64,000 nucleotides of DNA from Apilactobacillus waqarii (lineage in GTDB: Bacteria > Bacillota > Bacilli > Lactobacillales > Lactobacillaceae): assembly GCF_019061205.1 (NCBI RefSeq), contig NZ_JAHQYH010000003.1, forward strand, positions 165,492-229,491. Direction: 5' to 3'. This document shows positions 20,108-29,319 of the stretch, in pieces. The position numbers were made by a program, and so were the translations under genes. How positions within the stretch are numbered: position 1 is the stretch's first letter; each line of letters starts with the position of its first letter. The notes below the pieces were generated by a model, which saw nothing but the letters and a program-made list of their open reading frames with translations, searched no databases and was not told where the DNA came from.

Positions 20108-23100
20108 ATGAAGAACTTTGATAACGTTACGGAAAGAGTTATAGATGATCTAAAAAAAGAAATTAAATCACATAGCAAAATAAAGATAGCGGCTGCATCT
20201 TTTTCAATATACGCTTATGAAGCATTAAAAAAAGAACTTGAGAAGGTGGAGTCTGTTCAATTTTTATTTTCGAGTGATTTGTTTACAAAAGAACAAATTC
20301 CAAAGAAAGAAAGAGAATTTTACATTCCTAGGTTAAATCATGAGAGTAAGCTTTACGGTGATGAATTCGAAATTAAGATTAGAAACGAATTGACACAAAA
20401 AGCGATAGCTAAAGAAGCTGCTGAGTGGATAAAAACTAAAGTAACTTTTAAATCTAACGTTTCAGGTCAAAGAATGGACAATTTTATGACTATTGAAAAT
20501 GGAAGTGATATTGCAGTCTATGCACCTGTCGATGAATTCACAACTGCTGATTTAGGGGTTACCAAAGGGGATAAATTAATTTACAACATATCTAAAATGG
20601 AAAATGAAAATACTAAAAGATTTTTGAATGCTTTTGACGTTGTTTGGAATAACCCAGAGTACGTTGATGAGGTTACAGATAATGTATTAGATAATATAAC
20701 GGCAGCATATCAAGAAAACTCTCCAGAGTTTATTTACTATGTTGCACTATATAATATTTTTAGTGAATTTTTAACTGATTTAGATGAAGACTACATACCT
20801 AACGATAGAACAGGATTTAAAGAATCAAAAATTTGGTCATTATTGTATGATTTTCAAAAAGATGCTGTTATCGGAGCAATTAGTAAACTCGAAAAACATA
20901 ATGGTGTCATTCTAGCCGACTCAGTTGGTTTGGGTAAGACTTTTTCAGCAATCGGAGTTATAAAATACTACGAATCCAGAAACAAGAACGTTCTTGTATT
21001 ATCTCCAAAACGACTAAAGGACAATTGGAATAACTATAAGAATAACTATAAAAATAATCCATTAGCTGAAGACCGTTTAAGATATGACGTGTTGTTTCAC
21101 ACCGACATGGATAGAGAAAATGGTGAAAGTAATGGAATTGATTTATCTAAAATAAATTGGGGTAATTATGACTTAGTTGTTATTGATGAAAGTCATAATT
21201 TCAGAAATGGTGAAGGAACAACACATAAAAAACACGATGATTCCGAAAATAGATATCAAAAGTTGATGAGAAAAATCATCAAATCAGGTGTTAAGACAAA
21301 GGTTTTAATGCTTTCTGCTACACCTGTTAATACTGATTTTTCTGATTTGAAAAATCAATTAATGTTAGCAGCTGAGGGAGATAGCGATAATTTAAGTGAA
21401 ACATTAAACACTGAAAGTAATGTTACTGAGATATTTGCACAAGCGCAACGAGCATTTAAGGATTGGTCTTCTTTAGATGCCGTAGATCGTACAACAGAAA
21501 AACTTTTGGATATGTTAGATTTTGATTTTTTTGAATTACTGGATAGTGTCACTATTGCAAGAAGTCGTAAGCATATTGAAAAGTATTATGACAATGCAAA
21601 AATTGGAAAGTTTCCAACTAGATTATCGCCAATAAATAAGAGCCCTAAATTAACCGATTTGGAAATTTCTTATGATGATCTTTTTGGGTTCATAGATCAA
21701 CTTAATCTAGAAGTTTACAATCCGCTACAATATGTTTATCCATCTAAATTGTATAAATACATTGATTCTTCTCAACCTAATGCATCAACTTGGGGTAATA
21801 GAGAAAAGGGACGTAATCAGTTAATGATTACTAATTTATTGAAGAGAGCTGAAAGCTCAATATATTCTTTTAGAAAAACCAGTCAGAATATTTTGAATAA
21901 CATTGAAGGAAAGCTTCAAGTGATAAATGAATTTGAAAAATATAAGCATGGAACTGTTGATAATTTTTCTTCAGAACTTGATGATGATGATTTTGTTGTT
22001 GGTAAAGATTTAAAAATAAGCATAAAAGATATGGATTATGTATCATGGCGAAAACAGCTTATAAATGATAAAGAAGTATTTAACAACATGCTAGATGTAG
22101 TAAGCGAAATTACTCCTAATCATGATACTAAGATGATGGAACTACAGAAACTAATTAAGCATAAAATTGAACATCCTATTAATAATGATAATAAAAAAAT
22201 TCTGATTTTTACTGCTTTTGCTGATACAGCTAATTATTTATATGATAATCTATCTGGTATTTTATTTGATAATGAAAATATTAATACTGCATTGATTTCT
22301 GGAGATAGAACAGCATCTACAATTCCAAATTTAAAAAATGATTTTAACCATTTACTTACATTGTTTAGTCCTAAATCAAAAAACAGGGATGCTTTAGGAA
22401 TCACCGGAGATATCGACGTTGTAATAGCGACTGATGTTATCAGTGAAGGACAAAATCTACAAGATGCTGATTACCTAATAAACTATGATATACACTGGAA
22501 TCCAGTTAGAATAATTCAAAGATTTGGTAGAATTGATAGAATTGGATCTGATAATTCAGAAATACAAATGGTTAATTTTTGGCCAGATATTTCATTAGAT
22601 GAATATATTAATTTGAAAGCAAGGGTAGAGAATCGAGCAAAGTTGATTGCAATATCATCAACAGGTGAAGATACTATTGATAATACTGACCCTGACATGG
22701 CCTATAGAAAGAAACAATTGGAAACACTACAAAATGAAGTGGTTGATCTAGAAGATATGTCTAGTGGAGTTAATATCATGGATTTAGGACTAAACGAATT
22801 TCAATTAGATCTTCAACAATTAAGAGAAAAGTATGGAGACTATGAAGCAAAGCCATTTGGAATTCATGGAGTTGCAAAAGCAGATGATAATCACCCATCA
22901 GGAGTAATTTTCGTATTGCGTAATCGAAATAATGCCATGAATATTGATAAGCAAAATAGATTACATCCTTTCTATTTGATTTACATTTCTGATGATGGAC
23001 AAATTATTTCTAGTCATTTGAATCCTAAATCAATATTGGATGATATGAGATTCTTGTCTAAAAATTATGATGAACCATTATATGAACTAACTGATAAATT

Positions 23101-23302
23101 TAATTCAGAAACAAATAATGGAAAGAATATGGATAAGTACTCTATATTGCTTAATTCCGCTATTGATTCAATGATTAGTAAGAAAGAAGAGAATGACTTA
23201 GATAGCTTATTTACAAGTGGTGGAACAACAGCACTAGAGAATGATGTAAATGGATTGAATGATTTTGAATTAATAGATTTCCTAGTAGTTAAAGGTGATT
23301 AA
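20108..23302 (+). CDS. SNF2/superfamily 2 helicase with degenerate PLD-like N-terminus (defence-associated)
   Basis: 1064 aa. The N-terminal 190 residues resemble the phospholipase D-like fold seen in related helicases (FLFSSDLFT, then APVDEFTTADLG where active members show a GSSNFT-like turn), but no HxK catalytic motif is visible. The helicase core follows: Walker A ADSVGLGKT (near 270-278), motif II VIDESHNFRN (near 357-366), motif III LSATPVN, motif V TDVISEGQNLQ and motif VI QRFGRIDRIGS (near 804-814). The C-terminal 230 residues are unassigned. First gene of a tight four-gene operon; its stop abuts the next ATG. Codon use is rich in ATA and AGA, unlike flanking genes. Likely role, by context: DNA translocation in the restriction system. 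Exact function unknown. Confidence 0.85.
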   Translation: MKNFDNVTERVIDDLKKEIKSHSKIKIAAASFSIYAYEALKKELEKVESVQFLFSSDLFTKEQIPKKEREFYIPRLNHESKLYGDEFEIKIRNELTQKAIAKEAAEWIKTKVTFKSNVSGQRMDNFMTIENGSDIAVYAPVDEFTTADLGVTKGDKLIYNISKMENENTKRFLNAFDVVWNNPEYVDEVTDNVLDNITAAYQENSPEFIYYVALYNIFSEFLTDLDEDYIPNDRTGFKESKIWSLLYDFQKDAVIGAISKLEKHNGVILADSVGLGKTFSAIGVIKYYESRNKNVLVLSPKRLKDNWNNYKNNYKNNPLAEDRLRYDVLFHTDMDRENGESNGIDLSKINWGNYDLVVIDESHNFRNGEGTTHKKHDDSENRYQKLMRKIIKSGVKTKVLMLSATPVNTDFSDLKNQLMLAAEGDSDNLSETLNTESNVTEIFAQAQRAFKDWSSLDAVDRTTEKLLDMLDFDFFELLDSVTIARSRKHIEKYYDNAKIGKFPTRLSPINKSPKLTDLEISYDDLFGFIDQLNLEVYNPLQYVYPSKLYKYIDSSQPNASTWGNREKGRNQLMITNLLKRAESSIYSFRKTSQNILNNIEGKLQVINEFEKYKHGTVDNFSSELDDDDFVVGKDLKISIKDMDYVSWRKQLINDKEVFNNMLDVVSEITPNHDTKMMELQKLIKHKIEHPINNDNKKILIFTAFADTANYLYDNLSGILFDNENINTALISGDRTASTIPNLKNDFNHLLTLFSPKSKNRDALGITGDIDVVIATDVISEGQNLQDADYLINYDIHWNPVRIIQRFGRIDRIGSDNSEIQMVNFWPDISLDEYINLKARVENRAKLIAISSTGEDTIDNTDPDMAYRKKQLETLQNEVVDLEDMSSGVNIMDLGLNEFQLDLQQLREKYGDYEAKPFGIHGVAKADDNHPSGVIFVLRNRNNAMNIDKQNRLHPFYLIYISDDGQIISSHLNPKSILDDMRFLSKNYDEPLYELTDKFNSETNNGKNMDKYSILLNSAIDSMISKKEENDLDSLFTSGGTTALENDVNGLNDFELIDFLVVKGD

Positions 23303-23863
23303 ATGATATTAGATATACCAAAATCGGCAATTATTAATAGAATTATTCCAAAGGATAGGTTTAATTTTAAAAATCCAACCAGTATAGAAAGGATTAGATG
23401 GATTGCCAAGTTATCCCAAATTACGATTAATGTTATATCGAATAATGTTAATGAAATTGAAGTTATCAGTGTTGATATACCTGATTTTGATATTAGTGTA
23501 ATTAAAGAAATTAAGGATAAGATTCCGCAAGAAATACTTTTTATCGTTAACGAAGATATTGCTGTAATGGAATACAATAAACAATTTTTTTATAAAAAAA
23601 TAGATAGTAAACTATCCATGACAGGAATATCAACAGACGATATTAGAGATAATTTTGTTAGACAAATATTGGGAATAGGAGACACATCCATTCCTTTAAC
23701 TGATCAAATAAATAAATATAATAAATGGAAACAATTAGATAACAACATAACTGATATTAATAACAAAATAAAAAAGAGTACGCAATTAAATAAGAAACAA
23801 GAATTGGCTAGAAAAAGATATGTATTGGAACAAAGAAAAATAAAGATTGAAGGAGAATTATAA
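23303..23863 (+). CDS. DUF4391 family protein
   Basis: 186 aa, function unknown. The pattern IERIRWIAKLSQITINV ... NEIEVISVDIP ... IKDKIPQEILFIVNEDIAVMEY is that of DUF4391 proteins, which I know from similar loci between a helicase and a type III Mod. The C-terminal 50 residues are charged and likely coiled coil. ATG directly follows the helicase stop, and its own TAA overlaps the mod ATG (TAATG), so it is translated in step with both. A structural or adaptor subunit is plausible but only inferred. Confidence 0.75.
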   Translation: MILDIPKSAIINRIIPKDRFNFKNPTSIERIRWIAKLSQITINVISNNVNEIEVISVDIPDFDISVIKEIKDKIPQEILFIVNEDIAVMEYNKQFFYKKIDSKLSMTGISTDDIRDNFVRQILGIGDTSIPLTDQINKYNKWKQLDNNITDINNKIKKSTQLNKKQELARKRYVLEQRKIKIEGEL

Positions 23864-25722
23864 TGACCGATAGACCAGAAAAAATAGACCTCTCTGATGT
23901 TAAATCACGTAAGGTTGATGAAAATATGTTAAATGAATTACGCGATTTATTTGAAAAGGCTGATGAACAAAAGGAAAGATATGATTTTACATGGAATGGA
24001 AAAGCTAAGGCATATTTTGAAGCAGCTTCTCCATCAACTAAAACGTTAAAGCCAGATGAAAAAGAAAGTGTTGATTTTAAAAACTCTGAAAATTTATTCA
24101 TTACAGGTGACAATCTGGAAGCACTAAAGTTAATGCAAGAATCTTATTTAGGAAAAATTGATATGATTTATATTGATCCTCCTTATAATACCGGAAAAGA
24201 TTTTGTGTATCATGATAATTTTAGAAAAAATAAGAAAGACTCTGATTTATCTGAAGGTAATGTTGACGAAGAAGGAAATAGGCTCGTAAAAAATGAAAAA
24301 AGCAGTGGAAGATACCATTCTGACTGGCTTTCGATGATGTATCCTAGACTAAAAATCTCTAGAGATTTATTGAAGGATAGTGGATCTATTTTCGTGTCTA
24401 TTGGAGATGCTGAACAAGCTAATTTAAAACTTTTAATGGATGAAGTTTTTGGAGAAGACAATTTTGTCTATGAACTATCTGTGGTAACGAGTTTAAATGG
24501 TAACGACAATTCTAGTGGGATGATGGAAACAAATGAATATGCTTTTATTTATTCAAAGGATAAAGAAAAATTTGATGTTGGAGTTTTGCCGATAGATGAA
24601 GGAGAAGAACTTCTGGAATGGAATCAAGACGAAAAAGGTTATTGGAAGGTTGGTGGCTCACTTAAAGCAACCGGGATAAATGCTCCTAGATCAGCTAGAC
24701 CTAAATTGTTCTATCCAATATGGATAAATAAAGAAACGCTTGATTTTAGTCTAACACCTAAAAATAGTGATGAATGGGATAAGATAATTCCACTGACCAA
24801 TGGTGAAGAAATGAGATGGTATTGGTCAAAGGATAAAATGACTAGGGATAAAGATGACGTGATAGTAAAAAAAGTTAAAGATGGTTATTCGCTTTATAAA
24901 AAGCAAAGACCAGCCTTGGGTGACTTACCAAGTAAAAGAGGTAAGACAACTTTTTATAGCCCTAAATATTCAACGTCAAATTCGAATTCATTAATAAAAA
25001 AATATTTTAATGGTAAAAAGATTTTCGACTATTCTAAATCAGTTGATTTAATAAAAGATTTTATATCATTATCTAATTCAGGCGATGATGCAATCATAAT
25101 GGATGCTTTTGCAGGTAGTGGAACAACTGCTGATGCCGTTATGAGGCAAAATAAAGAAGATGGTGGTAATAGAAAATTTATAATGGTAACACTCGATGAA
25201 AAAACTCCTTTAGACTCATTGGCATTTTCAAATGGATATAAAACAATTGATAAAATATCAAAGGATAGGATTAAAAAAGCAGCTAAAACTATAGGAGATA
25301 ATAGTGGATTTAGGGCTTTAACTGTATCCAATACTAATTTAAGAGATGATGTTTTTAAAAAATCTTCTGAACTTCAACAAGGTCAATTAATAATGGATAT
25401 TGACAATAATTCAGATAATCGTTCTGATTATGAATTACTTTATGATGTTTTAATAAGTAGCGCTTTTGAATATAATCGTCCTATTTCTATTGATAACTTA
25501 GATGGTGAAAAAATTATTAAATACGATTATTTTGGTGAACTTTCAGGTGTAATTGGTTATTTTGGAGAAAATTTAACAGATGATTTAATTAGAAAGATTG
25601 CATCATTAAAACCTCTTGTTGCTGTTTTTAAAGAATCGACTTTTGATAAATCATCACAAAAGGTGAACTTATTAGAACAATTTAGAATTACAAGCCCTGA
25701 TACCAAAGTCAAAGTAATTTAA
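23863..25722 (+). CDS. mod: Type III restriction-modification methyltransferase (Mod)
   Basis: 619 aa adenine-N6 DNA methyltransferase of the beta class. The catalytic motif DPPYNTGKDFVYHDNF (105-120) comes first, a long variable target-recognition region follows (about 190-400), then the SAM motif DAFAGSGTTADAV (near 414). Conserved FITGDNLEALKLMQ is at 79-92. Mod both modifies and gives sequence specificity to the Mod-Res complex. GAAGGAG precedes the ATG. No simple-sequence repeat is visible in the gene, so phase variation by slippage is unlikely. Confidence 0.92.
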   Translation: MTDRPEKIDLSDVKSRKVDENMLNELRDLFEKADEQKERYDFTWNGKAKAYFEAASPSTKTLKPDEKESVDFKNSENLFITGDNLEALKLMQESYLGKIDMIYIDPPYNTGKDFVYHDNFRKNKKDSDLSEGNVDEEGNRLVKNEKSSGRYHSDWLSMMYPRLKISRDLLKDSGSIFVSIGDAEQANLKLLMDEVFGEDNFVYELSVVTSLNGNDNSSGMMETNEYAFIYSKDKEKFDVGVLPIDEGEELLEWNQDEKGYWKVGGSLKATGINAPRSARPKLFYPIWINKETLDFSLTPKNSDEWDKIIPLTNGEEMRWYWSKDKMTRDKDDVIVKKVKDGYSLYKKQRPALGDLPSKRGKTTFYSPKYSTSNSNSLIKKYFNGKKIFDYSKSVDLIKDFISLSNSGDDAIIMDAFAGSGTTADAVMRQNKEDGGNRKFIMVTLDEKTPLDSLAFSNGYKTIDKISKDRIKKAAKTIGDNSGFRALTVSNTNLRDDVFKKSSELQQGQLIMDIDNNSDNRSDYELLYDVLISSAFEYNRPISIDNLDGEKIIKYDYFGELSGVIGYFGENLTDDLIRKIASLKPLVAVFKESTFDKSSQKVNLLEQFRITSPDTKVKVI

Positions 25723-25755
25723 TAATAGTATTTTGTAATATAATGGAGGATTAAT

Positions 25756-28700
25756 ATGAAGCTTCAATATAAGAATCAACAGTTTCAAGATGATGCCGTT
25801 TATGCTGTTACATCTGTATTTGAAGGTCAACCTAAACAAAGTAAAACATCATACATGATGGATACTGGAAATGATCAAAACATAGTATTAGATATAACGT
25901 CTGGATTTAAAAATAATTTTATAACTTTATCAGATGAGCAAATATTAAAAAATATAAAATATGTGCAGAAGAAAAACGGTTTATTACAAGACTCCGAATT
26001 AAATAAAATGGATATTGGTGGAAAAGACAAAGATACCAAGGTTGATAATTCTAGAAGTAGTTTGACTCTTACTGTTGAAATGGAAACTGGTACTGGTAAA
26101 ACATATACTTATATTAAAACCATGCTGGAATTAAACCAAAAATATGGATGGTCAAAGTTTATTATTGTAGTTCCAAGCGTGGCAATTAGAGAAGGTATTG
26201 CTAAAACTTTTGATTCAACAGCTGAACATTTTAAAAGAGAATATGGAAAGTCCATTAGATCATTTATATATAATTCAAGTAATTTAGAAAAAATTGATGC
26301 TTTTGCTAGTGATGCTGGAATCAATGTAATGATAATAAATACTCAAGCTTTTAACGCAAGAGGGGCAGATGCTAGACGTATTGATATGGTTCTTGATCAG
26401 TTTAGGGGTAGAAAGCCAATTGACATAATTGCTGCTACAAACCCAATTATGATTATTGATGAACCACAATCAGTACTTGGCGGAACAAAATCACAGTTAA
26501 ATGCTACCAGAGTTGGTCTTGCCAAGTTTAATCCTCTTTTTTTCGTTAATTACTCAGCAACTCATAGAGAAAATTACAATATGGTATATCGTTTGGATGC
26601 AGTGGATGCATATCAAAAGAAATTAGTAAAAAGGATTTCAGCTAAAGGAATCGAAATGGTAGGCTCTAATGCATCAAATGGATATCTATATTTGGAATCT
26701 ATTAAAGAAAGTCCTACTTTGAAAGCTAGAGTTAATTTTGAAAAAATATCATCTAAAGGACAAGTTGTTAAAACGTTTAAGTTACTGGATAAGGGTGATA
26801 ACATATATAATCTTTCTGGTGAGATTGAATCTTATCGTAATGGATTTGTTGTTTCTGAAATAAATGCCAATGAACAATTTATAGAATTTACAAATGGGAT
26901 TAAGATTAATGTTGGACAAGTTATCGGCGATGCTAATGAAGAGGATCTAAGAAGAATTCAAATTAGAGAAACTATAAAATCTCACCTTGATAAAGAAGAA
27001 AGTTTATTTAAAAGAGGAATTAAAACACTATCACTTTTTTTTATTGATGAAGTAGTTAAGTATAAAGATTATGATTCTGAGGATAATAAAGGTAAGTATG
27101 CTCATATTTTTGAAGAAGAATATGAAAAGTTAGTTAAAGATAAACTTACAAATAGTTTTCTGGATGATAAATATCGAGAATATCTAGAAAGAGATATTAA
27201 TAAGCCAGAAACAGTTCATGCAGGATATTTCTCAGTTGATAAAAAGGGTAAATCTGTTGACAGTAAAGTTAAAAGAGGAAGAGAATCAAGCGATGACATT
27301 TCTGCCTATGATTTAATTATGAAAGATAAGGAAAGATTACTATCTTTTAAGGAACCTGTTAGATTTATATTCTCCCATTCTGCATTAAAAGAAGGATGGG
27401 ATAATCCAAATGTATTTCAAATAGCCACCTTACGTCAATCCTCTTCAGAAATTAAGAAAAGACAAGAAATTGGGCGTGGACTTAGATTATCTGTAAACCA
27501 GAATGGTGATCGTCAAGATGCAGAGGCACTTGGTGAAAATGAAGTTCAACAAGTTAATGTTTTGACTGTAATTGCAAATGAAAGCTACGAAAATTTTGCC
27601 GCAGAATTGCAAAAAGAAATATCCGAGTCAGTAAAGAATCGTCCTAAGTTTATTGAACCTAGGTTATTTGAGGGTCAAGAATTTGAAGCTAAGGATAGTG
27701 ATGGAAACGTTATTGATAAAATGACTGTTGATAATTCACAAGCTGCTGAAATTTGGTCAGACTTAAAATCAGGAAGTATTATTGATAGTGATAAGCAATC
27801 AACAAGCGAATATAAATCATTGTCTAGCGAAAATCAAAAGCTAAAAATAGAGAACGTATTAAATGAGGACTATAAAAAGTTTGCAAATTCAATCCAGCAT
27901 TTAATTAACAGCGTATATGATCCTAAGGATATAATCGTTGATAATGCTAACAAGAGAACAAAACTAAAGCTTAATAAGGAAAGATACGCAAGTAAAGAGT
28001 TTAAGGAACTTTGGTCTAAAATAAATCATAAGTCTTATTACACAGTTGATTTTGATGATCAAGAAATTATTGATAAGTCCATACAAGTTATTGATAAGAG
28101 CCTCACTGTAACAACATTAAAGGCGCGTATAACAGAAGGAAATATGAGTGCTAATGATAATGGCACATCTTTCAAAGTTGACAGTAAAGAGTTCGAAGAA
28201 ATCTATAATCCAGTTAATGAAGTTAAGTATGATTTAATTGGAGAAGTAGCTGATAAAGTAGGATTGCTCAGAAAAACGGTAGGACAGATACTATCCGGAA
28301 TTAATTCAGAACAATTTGATAAATATAAGTTAAATCCTGAAAACTTTATTGCTCAAATAAGTAACATAATTAATGGTGTAAAAGCTCAAAATATCATTTC
28401 ACATATTGTTTACAATAAACTTGATGAGGTTTGGGATGAAGATGCAATATTTGCTAACAGTGATATTCAAGGGATCATGGGTGAAAATGTTTTTGAAGCC
28501 AAGAAGCACCTTTATGACAAGATTAGAATAGATTCTAAAGTAGAGAAGAGTTTCTACAATGAATTAGATGAGGAAAATAATGTTGAAATGTACGTAAAGC
28601 TTCCAGGTGGATTTTATATCAATACGCCAGTAGGTAGATATAACCCTGACTGGGCTATCGTATTAAATGAACCTGAAAGAAAGCATGTATACTTTATTGC

Positions 28701-28860
28701 AGAAACAAAAGGAAATTCTGATAATATCGAGTTAAGTCTAAAGGGTGTTGAAAATGCCAAAATAGAAGCAGCTCGTCAACACTTCAAGGTTATTTCCAAT
28801 AGCGAAGTAACTTATGACGTTGTAGATAGTTACGAAAAAATGATGGATAAATTGTCATAA
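25756..28860 (+). CDS. res: Type III restriction enzyme subunit (Res)
   Basis: 1034 aa ATP-dependent endonuclease subunit. Walker A METGTGKTYTY (near 110), motif II IIDEPQSV (near 234), motif III NYSATHREN, motif VI RQEIGRGLRLS (near 569). A C-terminal PD-(D/E)XK nuclease shows Asp965 in NPDWAIV and Glu983-x-Lys985 in ETKGN. All expected catalytic motifs are intact and the frame is open, so it should be active. 33 nt after mod with SD GGAGGA (25745-25750). The operon ends at the hairpin right after its stop. Confidence 0.92.
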   Translation: MKLQYKNQQFQDDAVYAVTSVFEGQPKQSKTSYMMDTGNDQNIVLDITSGFKNNFITLSDEQILKNIKYVQKKNGLLQDSELNKMDIGGKDKDTKVDNSRSSLTLTVEMETGTGKTYTYIKTMLELNQKYGWSKFIIVVPSVAIREGIAKTFDSTAEHFKREYGKSIRSFIYNSSNLEKIDAFASDAGINVMIINTQAFNARGADARRIDMVLDQFRGRKPIDIIAATNPIMIIDEPQSVLGGTKSQLNATRVGLAKFNPLFFVNYSATHRENYNMVYRLDAVDAYQKKLVKRISAKGIEMVGSNASNGYLYLESIKESPTLKARVNFEKISSKGQVVKTFKLLDKGDNIYNLSGEIESYRNGFVVSEINANEQFIEFTNGIKINVGQVIGDANEEDLRRIQIRETIKSHLDKEESLFKRGIKTLSLFFIDEVVKYKDYDSEDNKGKYAHIFEEEYEKLVKDKLTNSFLDDKYREYLERDINKPETVHAGYFSVDKKGKSVDSKVKRGRESSDDISAYDLIMKDKERLLSFKEPVRFIFSHSALKEGWDNPNVFQIATLRQSSSEIKKRQEIGRGLRLSVNQNGDRQDAEALGENEVQQVNVLTVIANESYENFAAELQKEISESVKNRPKFIEPRLFEGQEFEAKDSDGNVIDKMTVDNSQAAEIWSDLKSGSIIDSDKQSTSEYKSLSSENQKLKIENVLNEDYKKFANSIQHLINSVYDPKDIIVDNANKRTKLKLNKERYASKEFKELWSKINHKSYYTVDFDDQEIIDKSIQVIDKSLTVTTLKARITEGNMSANDNGTSFKVDSKEFEEIYNPVNEVKYDLIGEVADKVGLLRKTVGQILSGINSEQFDKYKLNPENFIAQISNIINGVKAQNIISHIVYNKLDEVWDEDAIFANSDIQGIMGENVFEAKKHLYDKIRIDSKVEKSFYNELDEENNVEMYVKLPGGFYINTPVGRYNPDWAIVLNEPERKHVYFIAETKGNSDNIELSLKGVENAKIEAARQHFKVISNSEVTYDVVDSYEKMMDKLS

Positions 28861-28896
28861 AAAAAGATACCCTGAGAAGATAGGGTGTCTTTTTTA
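28861..28896 (+). terminator. Terminator after res (T2)
   Basis: AGATACCCT (28865-28873) pairs, with one wobble, to AGGGTGTCT (28882-28890), followed by a T-run. Confidence 0.88.
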
Positions 28897-28913
28897 TTTG
28901 TCATTAGCTGACA

Positions 28914-28942
28914 TTGTTAACAGTTAATCTACGTCTTATAAT
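28914..28942 (+). promoter_or_regulatory. Promoter of the split mrr gene
   Basis: TTGTTA (28914-28919), 17-nt spacer, perfect TATAAT (28937-28942). Start of transcription expected near 28949, then GGAGG at 28964-28968. The mrr unit is thus transcribed separately from the type III operon. Confidence 0.75.
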
Positions 28943-28977
28943 TAAACTAGTAACTAAAAACATGGAGGCATTTGATT

Positions 28978-29319
28978 ATGTCTAAAAATAAACACGACAT
29001 TGAAGAAGAAAGGGCTATGGTAGAAGCCCTAAAAGTTATGCAAACCCTCGGCGGGAAAATGACCAGAAAAGAAATCAGAAGTGAAATTAGGGATAATTCT
29101 GATGTATTTTCCGAAGATGAGGTTGATGAGGTAAAGGTTTCAAAGAAATCTGGCGCTAAATATCATCCTTTCCAATACCTATTTAATCATGCAGTTAAGA
29201 AGTTAATAAAGTCAGGTTATTTTGTAACCGAAGATAATAGAGTTTTAGAATTATCTGAAAGTGGAAGAACTGTTGATTTAAATAATTTTCCAGAAGTAGG
29301 GATGTATTACCTTTCTTGA
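28978..29319 (+). CDS. Mrr N-terminal winged-helix part (first half of a frame-split mrr)
   Basis: 113 aa from the ATG at 28978 (GGAGG 9 nt upstream; the in-frame TTG at 28972 is too close). Content is that of the Mrr_N DNA-binding domain: a helical start with VEALKVMQTLGGKMTRKEIRSEI, then the wing FQYLFNHAVKKLIKSGYFVTE and LELSESGR. It stops at TGA 29317-29319, just where full-length Mrr would continue into the linker to the nuclease domain. The next gene starts in the -1 frame on an overlapping TTG (TTGA). Either a frameshifted pseudogene half or a coupled two-gene form. Confidence 0.75.
   Translation: MSKNKHDIEEERAMVEALKVMQTLGGKMTRKEIRSEIRDNSDVFSEDEVDEVKVSKKSGAKYHPFQYLFNHAVKKLIKSGYFVTEDNRVLELSESGRTVDLNNFPEVGMYYLS

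Noticed and set aside
23863..25722. Phase-variable mod (phasevarion)
   Set aside because: I looked for homopolymer or tetranucleotide tracts in the gene and its leader and found none long enough for slippage.
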